A model generated the notes under the pieces. It had not been told where the DNA came from, did no database searches, and was given only the letters and a program-made list of their open reading frames with translations. A stretch of 22,747 nt of DNA from Bacteroidales bacterium UBA5226 (GTDB taxonomy: Bacteria; Bacteroidota; Bacteroidia; Bacteroidales; UBA932), in assembly GCA_002409325.1 (NCBI GenBank), contig DHUU01000006.1:122733-145479 (forward strand), in the 5' to 3' direction. The translations under genes and the position numbers were made by a program. Shown here piece by piece: positions 16,384-22,747 of the stretch. Position 1 is the stretch's first letter. The number at the start of each line of letters is the position of its first letter.

Positions 16384-18024
16384 TTATCTAAGTTTGTTGT
16401 TTGTATATTTTTCAAAAATCGTATTGCGCAGTGTCGTATATGTTTGCATGATGGTCGTGGCACATGCTGCGGCGTGATCGTTCAGCAGTTTAGTGGCTGC
16501 TTGCGGGTTGGTACGGTACAAAGCCAGGTATTGCTGTTCAATTTCCAGGTTCTTTTCAAAGAACGATTCTTCCATGGGTTCGCGTAACCGGACCAGGTCT
16601 TTTTTGGCTTCCTGGTAGCAGAGATTCAGCAAATTGTCCACCACATCCACGGCCCACCGGACAGAAGTATCCGAATAGTGGTCGGGATGGTATTCCATGT
16701 AAACATCGGGTGTTTGGGTCATTCCGGTGAAAAAAGGAATGTAGGGCGAGGTATAGGCGTTGTCCACAAAGACCCAGTAAACACCCCCGATTCCGTCGGG
16801 CAGGTTACTGCGCAGCTGGGCACAGAAGCCGTATTCCCCGTCAACGCGGGAAACCAGGCGGCGCCTGTTGGTCTTCAGGAGTTTCTGCAACTCGGCATTG
16901 GGGAACGGGGTAGCCAGGGGGCTTTTGACCATTTGGCCTTCCGGGCCCAGGACGTACCAAACGGCATCGTTTTCCTTGTCGTAAATAGTCCCGGTGAACG
17001 TGCTCCGCTGGAAATCCATGATGTCCTTAATGGTCAGCAGCTTGTTGGGTTTGAAAGAAAAGGGGTACATGCCAATGGGTTCTACCGTCTGACCGTACTG
17101 GTTCAGGTTTTGGTAGGGATTGTCGGTCCAGCGCCGGGGCAGTTCGGGAAGGTCGGGGTTGTACAGGGCGTTGAAAAGCCATTGCCGGTGGGTGTGGGCT
17201 TCCCGAGGGGTGATCCCGGCGTAGGCGTTGCTCCAGATAAAGGGCATGGTGCCGTTGGGATCGTACCAGCCGTGCTCTATGGCCACGCTCATATAATTGG
17301 AAGAGGCTCGGTACTGGTCCGGTTTGGAAAGGTCAATTTCTTTGATCACGCTCCAGTTGGAAATGACGGCCACGTGATCGTCCGGCAGCCGTTGGGCGGC
17401 CCAGATGCAACCCGGTGTTCCGCTGTCTTTTTTCCAGCCTTTGCCCACGGCAAAAAATTCCAGCACCCATACTTCATCGGGATCGGCCAGGGTAACCAGC
17501 TCGGGATCTTTTCCGCAGGAAGGAAGAAACCCGTAGGTTTCCATCAGGGTGGTCATCAGTTCCAGGGCCTCCCTGGCTGTTTTGCAGCGTTGCAGGGCAA
17601 AGGCCTGGGCTTGTTCTATGGTCATGATCTGGTCCCCTTCCCCTTTGGTCAGTTCAAGTTCCGGGCGCTGGTTGGTGGTGCTTTCTCCTATGCACAGCTG
17701 GTGCTCGTTGATCTGGGAATAGGCCGAGTGAAAATACGTGTAGGTTTTTTCCACCTGGGGAATGGTCCCCAGGATCTCCCCGTAGTCGTCTATGGGGCGG
17801 GTATTGTCCAGCAATCCCCACCAGACGGGAGTCGTGGCTCCTTTTTCAAAACGTTGTCCGGGAACAATACGTATGCGGCAGTCCGGTCCGCAATCGGTGT
17901 GTGAATTCAGAACACTTCCGTCAATAGTGGCTTTTTTACCGGCAATCACAACGGTGCAGGCTGTGCTGTAAGACCAGATAACAGAAGCAAGAAACAAAGA
18001 AAGTAACAGAATGATTTTTTTCAT
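16384..18024 (-). CDS. C69 family dipeptidase (Ntn hydrolase), exported
   Basis: A 546-residue peptidase of family C69 (PepD/secernin-like), N-terminal-nucleophile enzymes that cleave dipeptides and short peptides. The signal peptide MKKIILLLSLFLASVIWSYSTA is followed directly by CTVVIAGKKATIDGSVL. Cys23 is the expected nucleophile and becomes the N-terminal residue on cleavage, as in other members where the enzyme starts with ACTTxxxGKxAxxDG. The typical motifs INEHQLCIGEST, GDQIMTIEQA and WVLEFFAVGKGW follow. The frame extends 16 codons upstream to a TTG, but the ATG at 18024 is needed for the signal peptide. It is first in the minus-strand operon with the oxidoreductase and DUF1080 genes. 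Why a dipeptidase is co-transcribed with sugar enzymes is unclear; joint degradation of peptidoglycan, glycopeptides or glycoproteins is possible. Confidence 0.93.
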   Translation of the reverse strand: MKKIILLLSLFLASVIWSYSTACTVVIAGKKATIDGSVLNSHTDCGPDCRIRIVPGQRFEKGATTPVWWGLLDNTRPIDDYGEILGTIPQVEKTYTYFHSAYSQINEHQLCIGESTTNQRPELELTKGEGDQIMTIEQAQAFALQRCKTAREALELMTTLMETYGFLPSCGKDPELVTLADPDEVWVLEFFAVGKGWKKDSGTPGCIWAAQRLPDDHVAVISNWSVIKEIDLSKPDQYRASSNYMSVAIEHGWYDPNGTMPFIWSNAYAGITPREAHTHRQWLFNALYNPDLPELPRRWTDNPYQNLNQYGQTVEPIGMYPFSFKPNKLLTIKDIMDFQRSTFTGTIYDKENDAVWYVLGPEGQMVKSPLATPFPNAELQKLLKTNRRRLVSRVDGEYGFCAQLRSNLPDGIGGVYWVFVDNAYTSPYIPFFTGMTQTPDVYMEYHPDHYSDTSVRWAVDVVDNLLNLCYQEAKKDLVRLREPMEESFFEKNLEIEQQYLALYRTNPQAATKLLNDHAAACATTIMQTYTTLRNTIFEKYTNNKLR

Positions 18025-18059
18025 AATACAGAGTAATGCGTCGTACGACGGTGAGCTAA

Positions 18060-18067
18060 CAAAAATA
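18060..18067 (-). promoter_or_regulatory. -7 box for the C69-oxidoreductase-DUF1080 operon (TATTTTTG)
   Basis: On the minus strand TATTTTTG matches TAnnTTTG exactly, 35 nt upstream of the C69 ATG, within the 81-bp divergent spacer. No clear TTG is found at the -33 position. Confidence 0.45.
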
Positions 18068-18087
18068 GACAATTTCGGTGATTTTCT

Positions 18088-18095
18088 TAACTTAG
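18088..18095 (+). promoter_or_regulatory. Candidate -7 box for the TPR/HTH regulator (TAACTTAG)
   Basis: TAACTTAG is a 5-of-6 match to TAnnTTTG, ending 10 nt before the ATG at 18106. Weak, with no -33 partner. Confidence 0.25.
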
Positions 18096-18105
18096 CGAGA
18101 CAATC

Positions 18106-19701
18106 ATGAGAAATTCCCGGCTGATACTACTTGGTTTGTTGTTGCTGGTTTCCTGCAATACGGTAGTCAGGCAAACCGGAATGCACGCACGCCTGGCAAA
18201 GCTGGACAGCCTGCTGAACCACATGCCCGAGACTGTCCTGGATAGCCTGGAACAAATGAATATTTCCGATTATCCGGAGGTTGACCAGGCGTATCACAAT
18301 TTGTTGCTGACCATAGCCAGGGATAAATCCTATGTGGAATTCCGGGACGATTCCATTATTTCGTCTGCTACGGACTGGTTTCGGGCCGGTAAAGACCCGT
18401 TGCTCTTTGCCCGGTCCCTGATCTACCTGGGAATTGTCCGTTATGCACTCAATCCCATGGACACCTTGCCATACCTCCATTTGAAAGAGGCCGAGCAAGT
18501 CATGATAGATCATGCCCTGGAAGACCCGCCGCTGCAGGTGTTGCTGTATGGGTATATGGGCGATATCAACCTTAGGAACAGAAATTTTTCTGAAGCTGAG
18601 TTCTGTTTTGAAAAGGGGCTGGAGGCTGGTAAAAAGGCCGGGAATCACAGAAACTATGTTTTAGCTTTTATTAACCTGTTCTACTCTAAAATGTTTTTAG
18701 ACAAAACAGGTGAAGCTGAAGATATTGTACTGCAAATTAATGCTATTGATTCAATTCCTAATGAATTATTACCCTCCGTTAAAAAAGTAAATGCATTCTT
18801 TTTTCAGACAGGGTCGACTTTCAAAGAAGCCATCATACACTCTATCAACGATTCTCTCAAAGGAATGTATGAAACCGATAAACCGGGAGTTTTATTTAAT
18901 ATCTCCCAGTTTTATATGAAGCTGAATCGTATTGACAGCGCTGTTGTTTACGGGAAAGCATGCCTGGACGCAATTGTAGATTCCATGAATCTGGACAATT
19001 ATATGTATTATAAACACCTGGCCTACCTGTATACATTAACCGGTGAATACAAAGAATCTTCCGAAAATTACAAAAAAGCCCTGGAGGCGTTTCATACCTA
19101 TCACACTGTAGTAAATGAAAAACGAATCCTGGAACTGGACAAGAAATATAATGCTGCTGAGATGCAACAACAGTTGCTGAAAGAAAAATTAAAGAAAAGG
19201 GCATTTATCATAGGTTTCGTAGTCCTGTTTGCCATCGCACTGATTTTATCATTTGGAATCTTATATTGGAAGCACACAGCGGTCAGAAACAAGCGGCTGG
19301 AAATCATACAGCAGCAAAAAACAGATCAATTGCGTTTTTTTGTGGCGGCAATCAATTGTACACTGGGAATCCTTCCCGACTTTGTTGCTAACGTTAACCG
19401 ATTGGCTCACAAAAACCGCGAAACCAGTCCGGAATTTTATCACACCCTGCAGGAAAAGATTGTCAGTATAAACAAAGAATACCGTAAATCATGTTCTGCC
19501 ATTATTCAAGATCCTCTTTTCAATAATATCTTCAATGACGATAATAGCCTTCCCGCTCAGCTCAGCGACCGGGAAAAACTCATTCATAAATTATCCGAAA
19601 GCGGTTTTTCGAATGAACTCATTGCCGGATTGTTAAATGTAACAACAGACAATATTCGTTCAAGCAGATCCAAAATTAATCGGAAAATTGCAGGAAAATG
19701 A
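18106..19701 (+). CDS. Membrane-anchored TPR protein with C-terminal LuxR-like HTH
   Basis: A 531-residue predicted one-component regulator of a kind common in Bacteroidales. The N-terminus has a lipobox-like signal (LLLLVSC, Cys17). Residues about 25-340 are TPR-like helical pairs (for example LLYGYMGDINLRNRNFSEAE and YYKHLAYLYTLTGEYKES). One transmembrane segment lies at about 366-388 (FIIGFVVLFAIALILSFGILYW). A coiled-coil-like stretch and a C-terminal segment (about 485-528: LSDREKLIHKLSESGFS and NVTTDNIRSSRSKINRKI) resembling a LuxR/GerE helix-turn-helix follow. Predicted topology puts the TPRs in the periplasm and the HTH in the cytoplasm, so an envelope signal could control nearby genes. 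It diverges from the C69 operon and lies upstream of the DUF3244 and peptide genes, which are candidate targets. The HTH assignment is from pattern only. Confidence 0.78.
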   Translation: MRNSRLILLGLLLLVSCNTVVRQTGMHARLAKLDSLLNHMPETVLDSLEQMNISDYPEVDQAYHNLLLTIARDKSYVEFRDDSIISSATDWFRAGKDPLLFARSLIYLGIVRYALNPMDTLPYLHLKEAEQVMIDHALEDPPLQVLLYGYMGDINLRNRNFSEAEFCFEKGLEAGKKAGNHRNYVLAFINLFYSKMFLDKTGEAEDIVLQINAIDSIPNELLPSVKKVNAFFFQTGSTFKEAIIHSINDSLKGMYETDKPGVLFNISQFYMKLNRIDSAVVYGKACLDAIVDSMNLDNYMYYKHLAYLYTLTGEYKESSENYKKALEAFHTYHTVVNEKRILELDKKYNAAEMQQQLLKEKLKKRAFIIGFVVLFAIALILSFGILYWKHTAVRNKRLEIIQQQKTDQLRFFVAAINCTLGILPDFVANVNRLAHKNRETSPEFYHTLQEKIVSINKEYRKSCSAIIQDPLFNNIFNDDNSLPAQLSDREKLIHKLSESGFSNELIAGLLNVTTDNIRSSRSKINRKIAGK

Positions 19702-19796
19702 ACTGTTTTCCATCCGTGAGGGCGAAACTTTTCAAATATAACTTATTGATATATTATGTATTAACCCTCATTTTGCCGAAACTTTTTCTTGGGGTA

Positions 19797-19827
19797 TTGA
19801 TTTTTAGTGATTTAATTAATAAAATTG
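19797..19827 (+). promoter_or_regulatory. Promoter of the DUF3244 gene
   Basis: TTG (19797-19799), a 20-bp spacer and TAAAATTG (19820-19827, 5 of 6 to TAnnTTTG) fit the Bacteroidota sigma-factor pattern, 14 nt upstream of the ATG at 19842. This supports starting the protein there and not at the upstream ATG. Confidence 0.45.
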
Positions 19828-19841
19828 CTAAAAAGTTGATT

Positions 19842-20198
19842 ATGAAGACGTTTCTTATATGCTTTGCTTTTTTTCTATTAACTGGTACTGCTTTGTCCCA
19901 GGATACTACAAGTACTGCAAAAATTGATATTAAGATTGATCCATTGAGGCCTAAATCTCTTATTGGTGCGACCGTACCCGCTGAACAAGACAATCAGAAT
20001 GTTTATGTGCACATCCTGAATTTCACCGGTACGGCTTTCATTGAAATCAAAAATGCTGCAGGAGCATCCGTTTCCAGAATAAATGCCGACATCTCCAATG
20101 CCAGGAGCGTTAATATTCCTATTGATCATTTACCAACTGGAGAATATACTATTTACATTACAGCAGCCTACAGGTATTATGGTGTATTCTTGTTATGA
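19842..20198 (+). CDS. Small secreted DUF3244 family protein
   Basis: A 118-residue exported protein. The signal peptide is MKTFLICFAFFLLTGTALSQ, with cleavage near ALS/QD. The mature part follows the DUF3244 pattern: a variable proline-containing segment, then beta-strands VYVHILNFTGTAFIEIKN, a turn, SVNIPIDHLPTGEYTIYIT and a short end. This is a small Ig-like or beta-sandwich domain known almost only from Bacteroidales. Function is unknown. The frame opens at an ATG at 19698 that overlaps the regulator's stop. The extra 48 codons include a stray hydrophobic stretch, and a promoter-like element precedes the ATG at 19842, so I prefer the shorter form. It sits between the TPR/HTH regulator and the double-glycine peptide genes and may belong to the same system. 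Confidence 0.72.
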   Translation: MKTFLICFAFFLLTGTALSQDTTSTAKIDIKIDPLRPKSLIGATVPAEQDNQNVYVHILNFTGTAFIEIKNAAGASVSRINADISNARSVNIPIDHLPTGEYTIYITAAYRYYGVFLL

Positions 20199-20362
20199 GA
20201 ACAGGTTCACAAGTTAAAACGAAACATATATTAATAAACCAGCCTTAGTAACTGCTATAGCATAGATGTATCTACCCTAAGTTTCTTATGTAAAAGCGAA
20301 ATACTGTATCGTTGTCCACCATCTGTTCACAATGAAGATAATAGTTTATATATCAATTAAAT

Positions 20363-20800
20363 ATGCCTAGTTATAAAAATGTTTTTTCTTTTTTTCTCAA
20401 ACGTTTAAAGATAAAACATACTCAAGATTACGCAGATAAACTATTTAACGAACATCCGCATAAAAATAATTTGTATGGATTATCAGACATGCTAACGGTT
20501 TATGGTATAAAGAATGCGGGATTCAAGATTGAACATAAAGAAGAGATTTACAGTGTAACTACACCATTTATTATGATTTCAACTCGCTCGTTGCAAGGTG
20601 CAACAATGTTAAACAAAAGTGAAATGAAAAGTATTTCTGGTGGAACTGGTATGTGTTGTGCGTACGCTGCCCATTGGTCAGACCCTGGGTTTATCTGTAT
20701 TAATTATGGAGGATCACCTGCAGAAGCCCAATTTATGGCTGAAGAAGATGGTTGGTGGGCATGTAATACACCGGAGATATGGGATGTATGCTGTCCTTGA
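20363..20800 (+). CDS. Chimeric gene: truncated C39-like domain fused to a Cys-rich double-glycine peptide
   Basis: The 145-codon frame has two unrelated parts. Residues 1-70 (motifs LKIKHTQDYADKLFNEHP, NLYGLSDMLTVYGIKN and TTPFI) resemble the start of the inactive C39-like domain found at the N-terminus of Bacteroidota proteins with a vitamin-K-epoxide-reductase-like (VKOR) disulfide-forming domain; the rest of such a protein is absent. Residues 71-94 are a 24-residue leader that starts MISTRSLQGAT and ends EMKSISGG, the double-glycine signal cut by C39 peptidase transporters. The remaining 51 residues are a core with six Cys (two CC pairs, one near each end) and four Trp. The leader start is identical at DNA level to the second peptide gene at 22550. 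Translation of the peptide may begin at the internal ATG 20573, leaving the first 70 codons as a gene remnant. Function of the core is unknown. Confidence 0.7.
   Translation: MPSYKNVFSFFLKRLKIKHTQDYADKLFNEHPHKNNLYGLSDMLTVYGIKNAGFKIEHKEEIYSVTTPFIMISTRSLQGATMLNKSEMKSISGGTGMCCAYAAHWSDPGFICINYGGSPAEAQFMAEEDGWWACNTPEIWDVCCP
20566..20605 (+). repeat. 40-bp direct repeat, copy 1
   Basis: An exact 40-bp match to 22543-22582: 7 bases before the ATG plus the first 11 leader codons. The flanking bases differ on both sides (ACACC before, ATG after), so the identity is sharply bounded. Distance between copies is 1977 bp. Confidence 0.95.
20573..20800 (+). other. Peptide precursor unit within the chimeric gene (alternative start)
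   Basis: From the in-frame ATG at 20573 the frame encodes a 75-residue precursor: leader 20573-20644 and core 20645-20797. The upstream sequence ATTTATT and the first 11 codons are the same as those of the gene at 22550, where this ATG must be the start because the frame upstream is not open for long. That argues the peptide unit is the real functional gene here. Confidence 0.55.
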
Positions 20801-20810
20801 TAATGTTTTT

Positions 20811-20850
20811 AAGAGGGTGAATCACAAAATGTGGTTTTACCCTCTTTTTT
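20811..20850 (+). terminator. Rho-independent terminator after the first peptide gene
   Basis: Stem arms 20811-20826 and 20830-20846: AAGAGGGT pairs with ACCCTCTT, and AATCACA with TGTGGTT (one G-T pair, small internal bulge). The loop is AAA and a T-run reaches 20850. It lies 10 nt after the peptide stop and separates it from the thioredoxin-like gene. Confidence 0.85.
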
Positions 20851-20937
20851 AGACATCAACTCTTTGAAGACCATTTAAATATTCAAATTCCGATTTTTTT
20901 ATTATTATGTTCTTCTATCCACTTCTGTTCAAAAAAT

Positions 20938-20945
20938 TAACTTTA
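20938..20945 (+). promoter_or_regulatory. Candidate -7 box for the TlpA-like gene (TAACTTTA)
   Basis: TAACTTTA matches TAnnTTTG in 5 of 6 fixed positions, 17 nt upstream of the ATG at 20963 and after the preceding terminator. No convincing -33 partner. Confidence 0.3.
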
Positions 20946-20962
20946 TTAACCGTACAATCAAT

Positions 20963-22474
20963 ATGTATCTGAGAAAAATAACCCTGTTAACATTATCGCT
21001 TGCACTGCTTAGGCTGTACAGCTGCACCAACAAGCCGACAGTAATAAGCGGCTCTTTTGATCAGGATGTGGATTTTGTCCTGCTCAGTAATGCCGAAGTG
21101 GACATTTGTCATGAAGCTTTTTTAGACACCATTTTCCTTGACAATAAAATAAATCTCGAGTTAAAGTTGGACTTAAAGGAAGATCGCTTTTTTATTTTAC
21201 GAATTCCAGGTGGTTCAAAATCCGGGTTCAATCAAGAACTTATTCTGCCCATACAGGCCGGGGGTAGATATCGTATAACACTCCAAGAAGACCATCAATA
21301 TATTGTCAGTGGGACAAACCAAGAGGGAATACACAATTATCAGACTATATTGAACTACAGACCCGAAAGTTTTCAATGGAATATATTCAAAAGCGACTCT
21401 TTATCACGTGAAGAAGTTATTGAAAAAAGAAAACAGGAAGAATTAGATCTCTTTAAGAATCTGTTGGAAGAAAAAAAGATTACTTCTTCTTTTTATACTT
21501 TAATTGAGAACGACCGGAATTGTTTTTATGCCTTCGCTTCTGCCTGGCTGTATTCTTGGGAAGTGTTGAGGATACTCAGAAATCGGCATGACAATTATGA
21601 TGAGGCAAAAATGGCTGAAATTGTTGATACACTCACAGGTATTTATGAAAAACATAAACCGGATGATAATAATCTGATGAAGTCTCCGCAATGGAAGCAT
21701 TATGCATTATTCATGTATATAAGAATATATAGGCAATATTTATACAAGGAGGTAAATACAAATAATGTCGAGGCCTTACTTTCCCGAGAACATATACCTT
21801 TTTGGTTTGAACAGATAAAAGAATCTTTCCGGGGAAAAGCATTGGAAGCGGCTTTAGCTTTGCTCTTATATGAAGAAGGCGGTCTTAAAGGTTGTGGTGA
21901 ATTGAGCATTCCTTATTATAATTACTTTTTAGAACAATTCCCCCAAAGCCCTTATTTGAAATACTTTAAAAATCAGATGGAAGAGACCGTAGCTTTTTAT
22001 AAAGATAAAGACTTTGATCCGTCGGTTCATTTTGTTGAACCGCGAGATTCTATAAATACATTCCAGGAACTCCTTGCACTATTCAGGGGTAAAAGGTTGT
22101 ATGTGGACGTATGGGCCACCTGGTGCGGTCCGTGTCGGATGCAATTTGAGTTTAACGATTTGCTGAGACCTATTTTGCAGAGAAATAACATTAAATCACT
22201 TTACATTTTAACAAATTCTGACGACAAACAGACTAATACATGGGAAGGACTCATAAAAACTTATAATTTAAGAGGTTATCATTTCCGCGCCAACAAAGCG
22301 TTTTTGGAAGATTTAAAGAGAATCTATTCCACTGATAACGATGCCCTCAACCCGGAAGGTAAAAGATATTTTTTAATCCCGTGGTATATGTTAATAGATG
22401 AAGAAGGAAATATTGTAGACAAACACTTTAAAAAGCCCTCTGAACTTGTGAAAGACACCCTCGCCATTTTCTGA
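20963..22474 (+). CDS. TlpA-like thioredoxin-fold lipoprotein
   Basis: A 503-residue exported thiol-disulfide oxidoreductase-like protein. The N-terminus is a probable lipoprotein signal (LLRLYSC, Cys21; the lipobox is slightly unusual). A beta-rich N-terminal domain (about 25-115), similar to the DUF4369-type domains fused to Bacteroidota TlpA proteins, is followed by a long helical middle region. A thioredoxin domain comes last, from about residue 370, with DVWATWCGPCRMQF holding the active Cys388 and Cys391, and a cis-Pro region at LIPWYML. The CGPC motif is typical of reductases, though context decides direction. It lies between two genes for Cys-rich double-glycine peptides, so forming, reducing or isomerising disulfides in those peptides is a reasonable inference. 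It could equally serve general envelope thiol balance. AT-rich codon use matches the peptide genes. Confidence 0.85.
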   Translation: MYLRKITLLTLSLALLRLYSCTNKPTVISGSFDQDVDFVLLSNAEVDICHEAFLDTIFLDNKINLELKLDLKEDRFFILRIPGGSKSGFNQELILPIQAGGRYRITLQEDHQYIVSGTNQEGIHNYQTILNYRPESFQWNIFKSDSLSREEVIEKRKQEELDLFKNLLEEKKITSSFYTLIENDRNCFYAFASAWLYSWEVLRILRNRHDNYDEAKMAEIVDTLTGIYEKHKPDDNNLMKSPQWKHYALFMYIRIYRQYLYKEVNTNNVEALLSREHIPFWFEQIKESFRGKALEAALALLLYEEGGLKGCGELSIPYYNYFLEQFPQSPYLKYFKNQMEETVAFYKDKDFDPSVHFVEPRDSINTFQELLALFRGKRLYVDVWATWCGPCRMQFEFNDLLRPILQRNNIKSLYILTNSDDKQTNTWEGLIKTYNLRGYHFRANKAFLEDLKRIYSTDNDALNPEGKRYFLIPWYMLIDEEGNIVDKHFKKPSELVKDTLAIF

Positions 22475-22542
22475 TTTATGTCTCGATTGCTCTGTCGGAC
22501 TCAAATATTGCATGGGAATTATTTATTTTATTAACTAAAACA

Positions 22543-22582
22543 ATTTATTATGATTTCAACTCGCTCGTTGCAAGGTGCAACA
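22543..22582 (+). repeat. 40-bp direct repeat, copy 2
   Basis: Identical to 20566-20605. It starts 7 bases before the ATG at 22550 and ends after codon 11 of the second peptide gene. The next codon differs (CAA here, ATG in copy 1). Confidence 0.95.
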
Positions 22583-22747
22583 CAATTAGACAACAACGCC
22601 ATGAAAGATGTTATAGGTGGGGAGACGATGGGTAGACTTGTATGTGATCGAAATACAGGTGTGGCCATTTATGTACCTAATTGTGATAGATCAACAGTGG
22701 AACCACTCTGTGGAGGAGATTTAAGTAACGCATATTGTACTGAAATG
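22550..22747 (+). CDS. Second double-glycine-leader peptide, 3' end missing
   Basis: This frame runs off the window after 66 codons. The 24-residue leader starts MISTRSLQGAT and ends AMKDVIGG, matching the length and double-glycine end of the first peptide. The visible 42-residue core (starting ETMGRLVCDRN, with later PNCDRS, PLCGGD and AYCTEM) has four Cys and no similarity to the first core beyond Cys content. Leader codons 1-11 are DNA-identical between the two genes, while codons 12-24 share only the pattern LxxxxMKxxxGG. No Shine-Dalgarno is seen; the start is preceded by an AT-rich stretch. Export and cleavage after GG by a C39-type ABC transporter is expected from the family; that transporter may lie beyond the right edge. 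Confidence 0.75.
   Translation, partial: MISTRSLQGATQLDNNAMKDVIGGETMGRLVCDRNTGVAIYVPNCDRSTVEPLCGGDLSNAYCTEM

Noticed and set aside
16678..17904. A 408-codon open frame on the plus strand
   Set aside because: Antisense to the C69 peptidase gene; its composition is that of a complementary frame, with no signal peptide or motif.
19698..19841. N-terminal extension of the DUF3244 protein starting at an ATG overlapping the regulator's stop
   Set aside because: It would bury the signal peptide inside the protein, and a TTG-N20-TAAAATTG promoter lies within it. Treated as intergenic.
20196..20211. Imperfect palindrome TGAGAACAGGTTCACA after the DUF3244 gene, a possible operator or weak hairpin
   Set aside because: Short and imperfect, overlaps the stop codon, has no T-run, and no second copy was found; too weak to call.
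20199..20362. The 164-bp spacer before the chimeric gene, checked for RNA genes or promoters
   Set aside because: Two partial -7-like boxes (TAAGTTTC at 20278, TATCGTTG at 20307) lack clear partners, and no stable RNA fold or tRNA was seen.

Overview
The window comes from the chromosome of a Bacteroidota bacterium, most likely Bacteroidales. Lipoprotein signal peptides are frequent. BACON, GLUG, DUF1080 and DUF3244 domains, a TPR-membrane-HTH regulator and a GH9 endoglucanase all appear. Start codons lack Shine-Dalgarno sequences and several are preceded by TAnnTTTG-type -7 boxes. The DNA is compact: neighbouring genes end tail-to-tail with gaps of 0-8 bp or overlap, and no gap without a gene exceeds about 165 bp. 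I see no tRNA, rRNA, CRISPR array or insertion sequence.

Left part (1-7.6 kb): the 3' part of a GH9 endoglucanase; an Fe/Mn superoxide dismutase on the other strand; a long RelA/SpoT homologue whose (p)ppGpp hydrolase residues look intact but whose synthetase motifs look eroded; kdsB (CMP-KDO synthesis for lipopolysaccharide); and a 1041-residue AsmA-like envelope protein that reads directly into kdsB. kdsB and the AsmA gene form an outer-membrane biogenesis pair.

Middle part (7.7-18.0 kb): a plus-strand run of three lipoprotein genes (a BACON + about 21 x GLUG beta-solenoid protein, an endonuclease/exonuclease/phosphatase-fold protein and a small lipocalin-like protein). Converging on it is a tight minus-strand operon for a C69 N-terminal-nucleophile dipeptidase, a Tat-exported Gfo/Idh/MocA oxidoreductase and a HEAT-repeat protein with two DUF1080 domains. 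The oxidoreductase and the DUF1080 protein suggest periplasmic sugar processing through 3-keto intermediates.

Right part (18.1 kb to the end) is the most unusual. A membrane-anchored TPR/HTH regulator is followed by a small DUF3244 protein, then a Cys-rich double-glycine-leader peptide fused in frame to a truncated C39-like domain, a strong terminator, a TlpA-like thioredoxin lipoprotein (CGPC), and the start of a second double-glycine-leader peptide. An exact 40-bp direct repeat covers the start and first 11 codons of both peptide leaders; sequence identity stops abruptly on either side. From about 19.7 kb the DNA is visibly more AT-rich. I read this as a modular, possibly recombining locus for secreted disulfide-rich peptides. 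The transporter or processing protease is not in the window.
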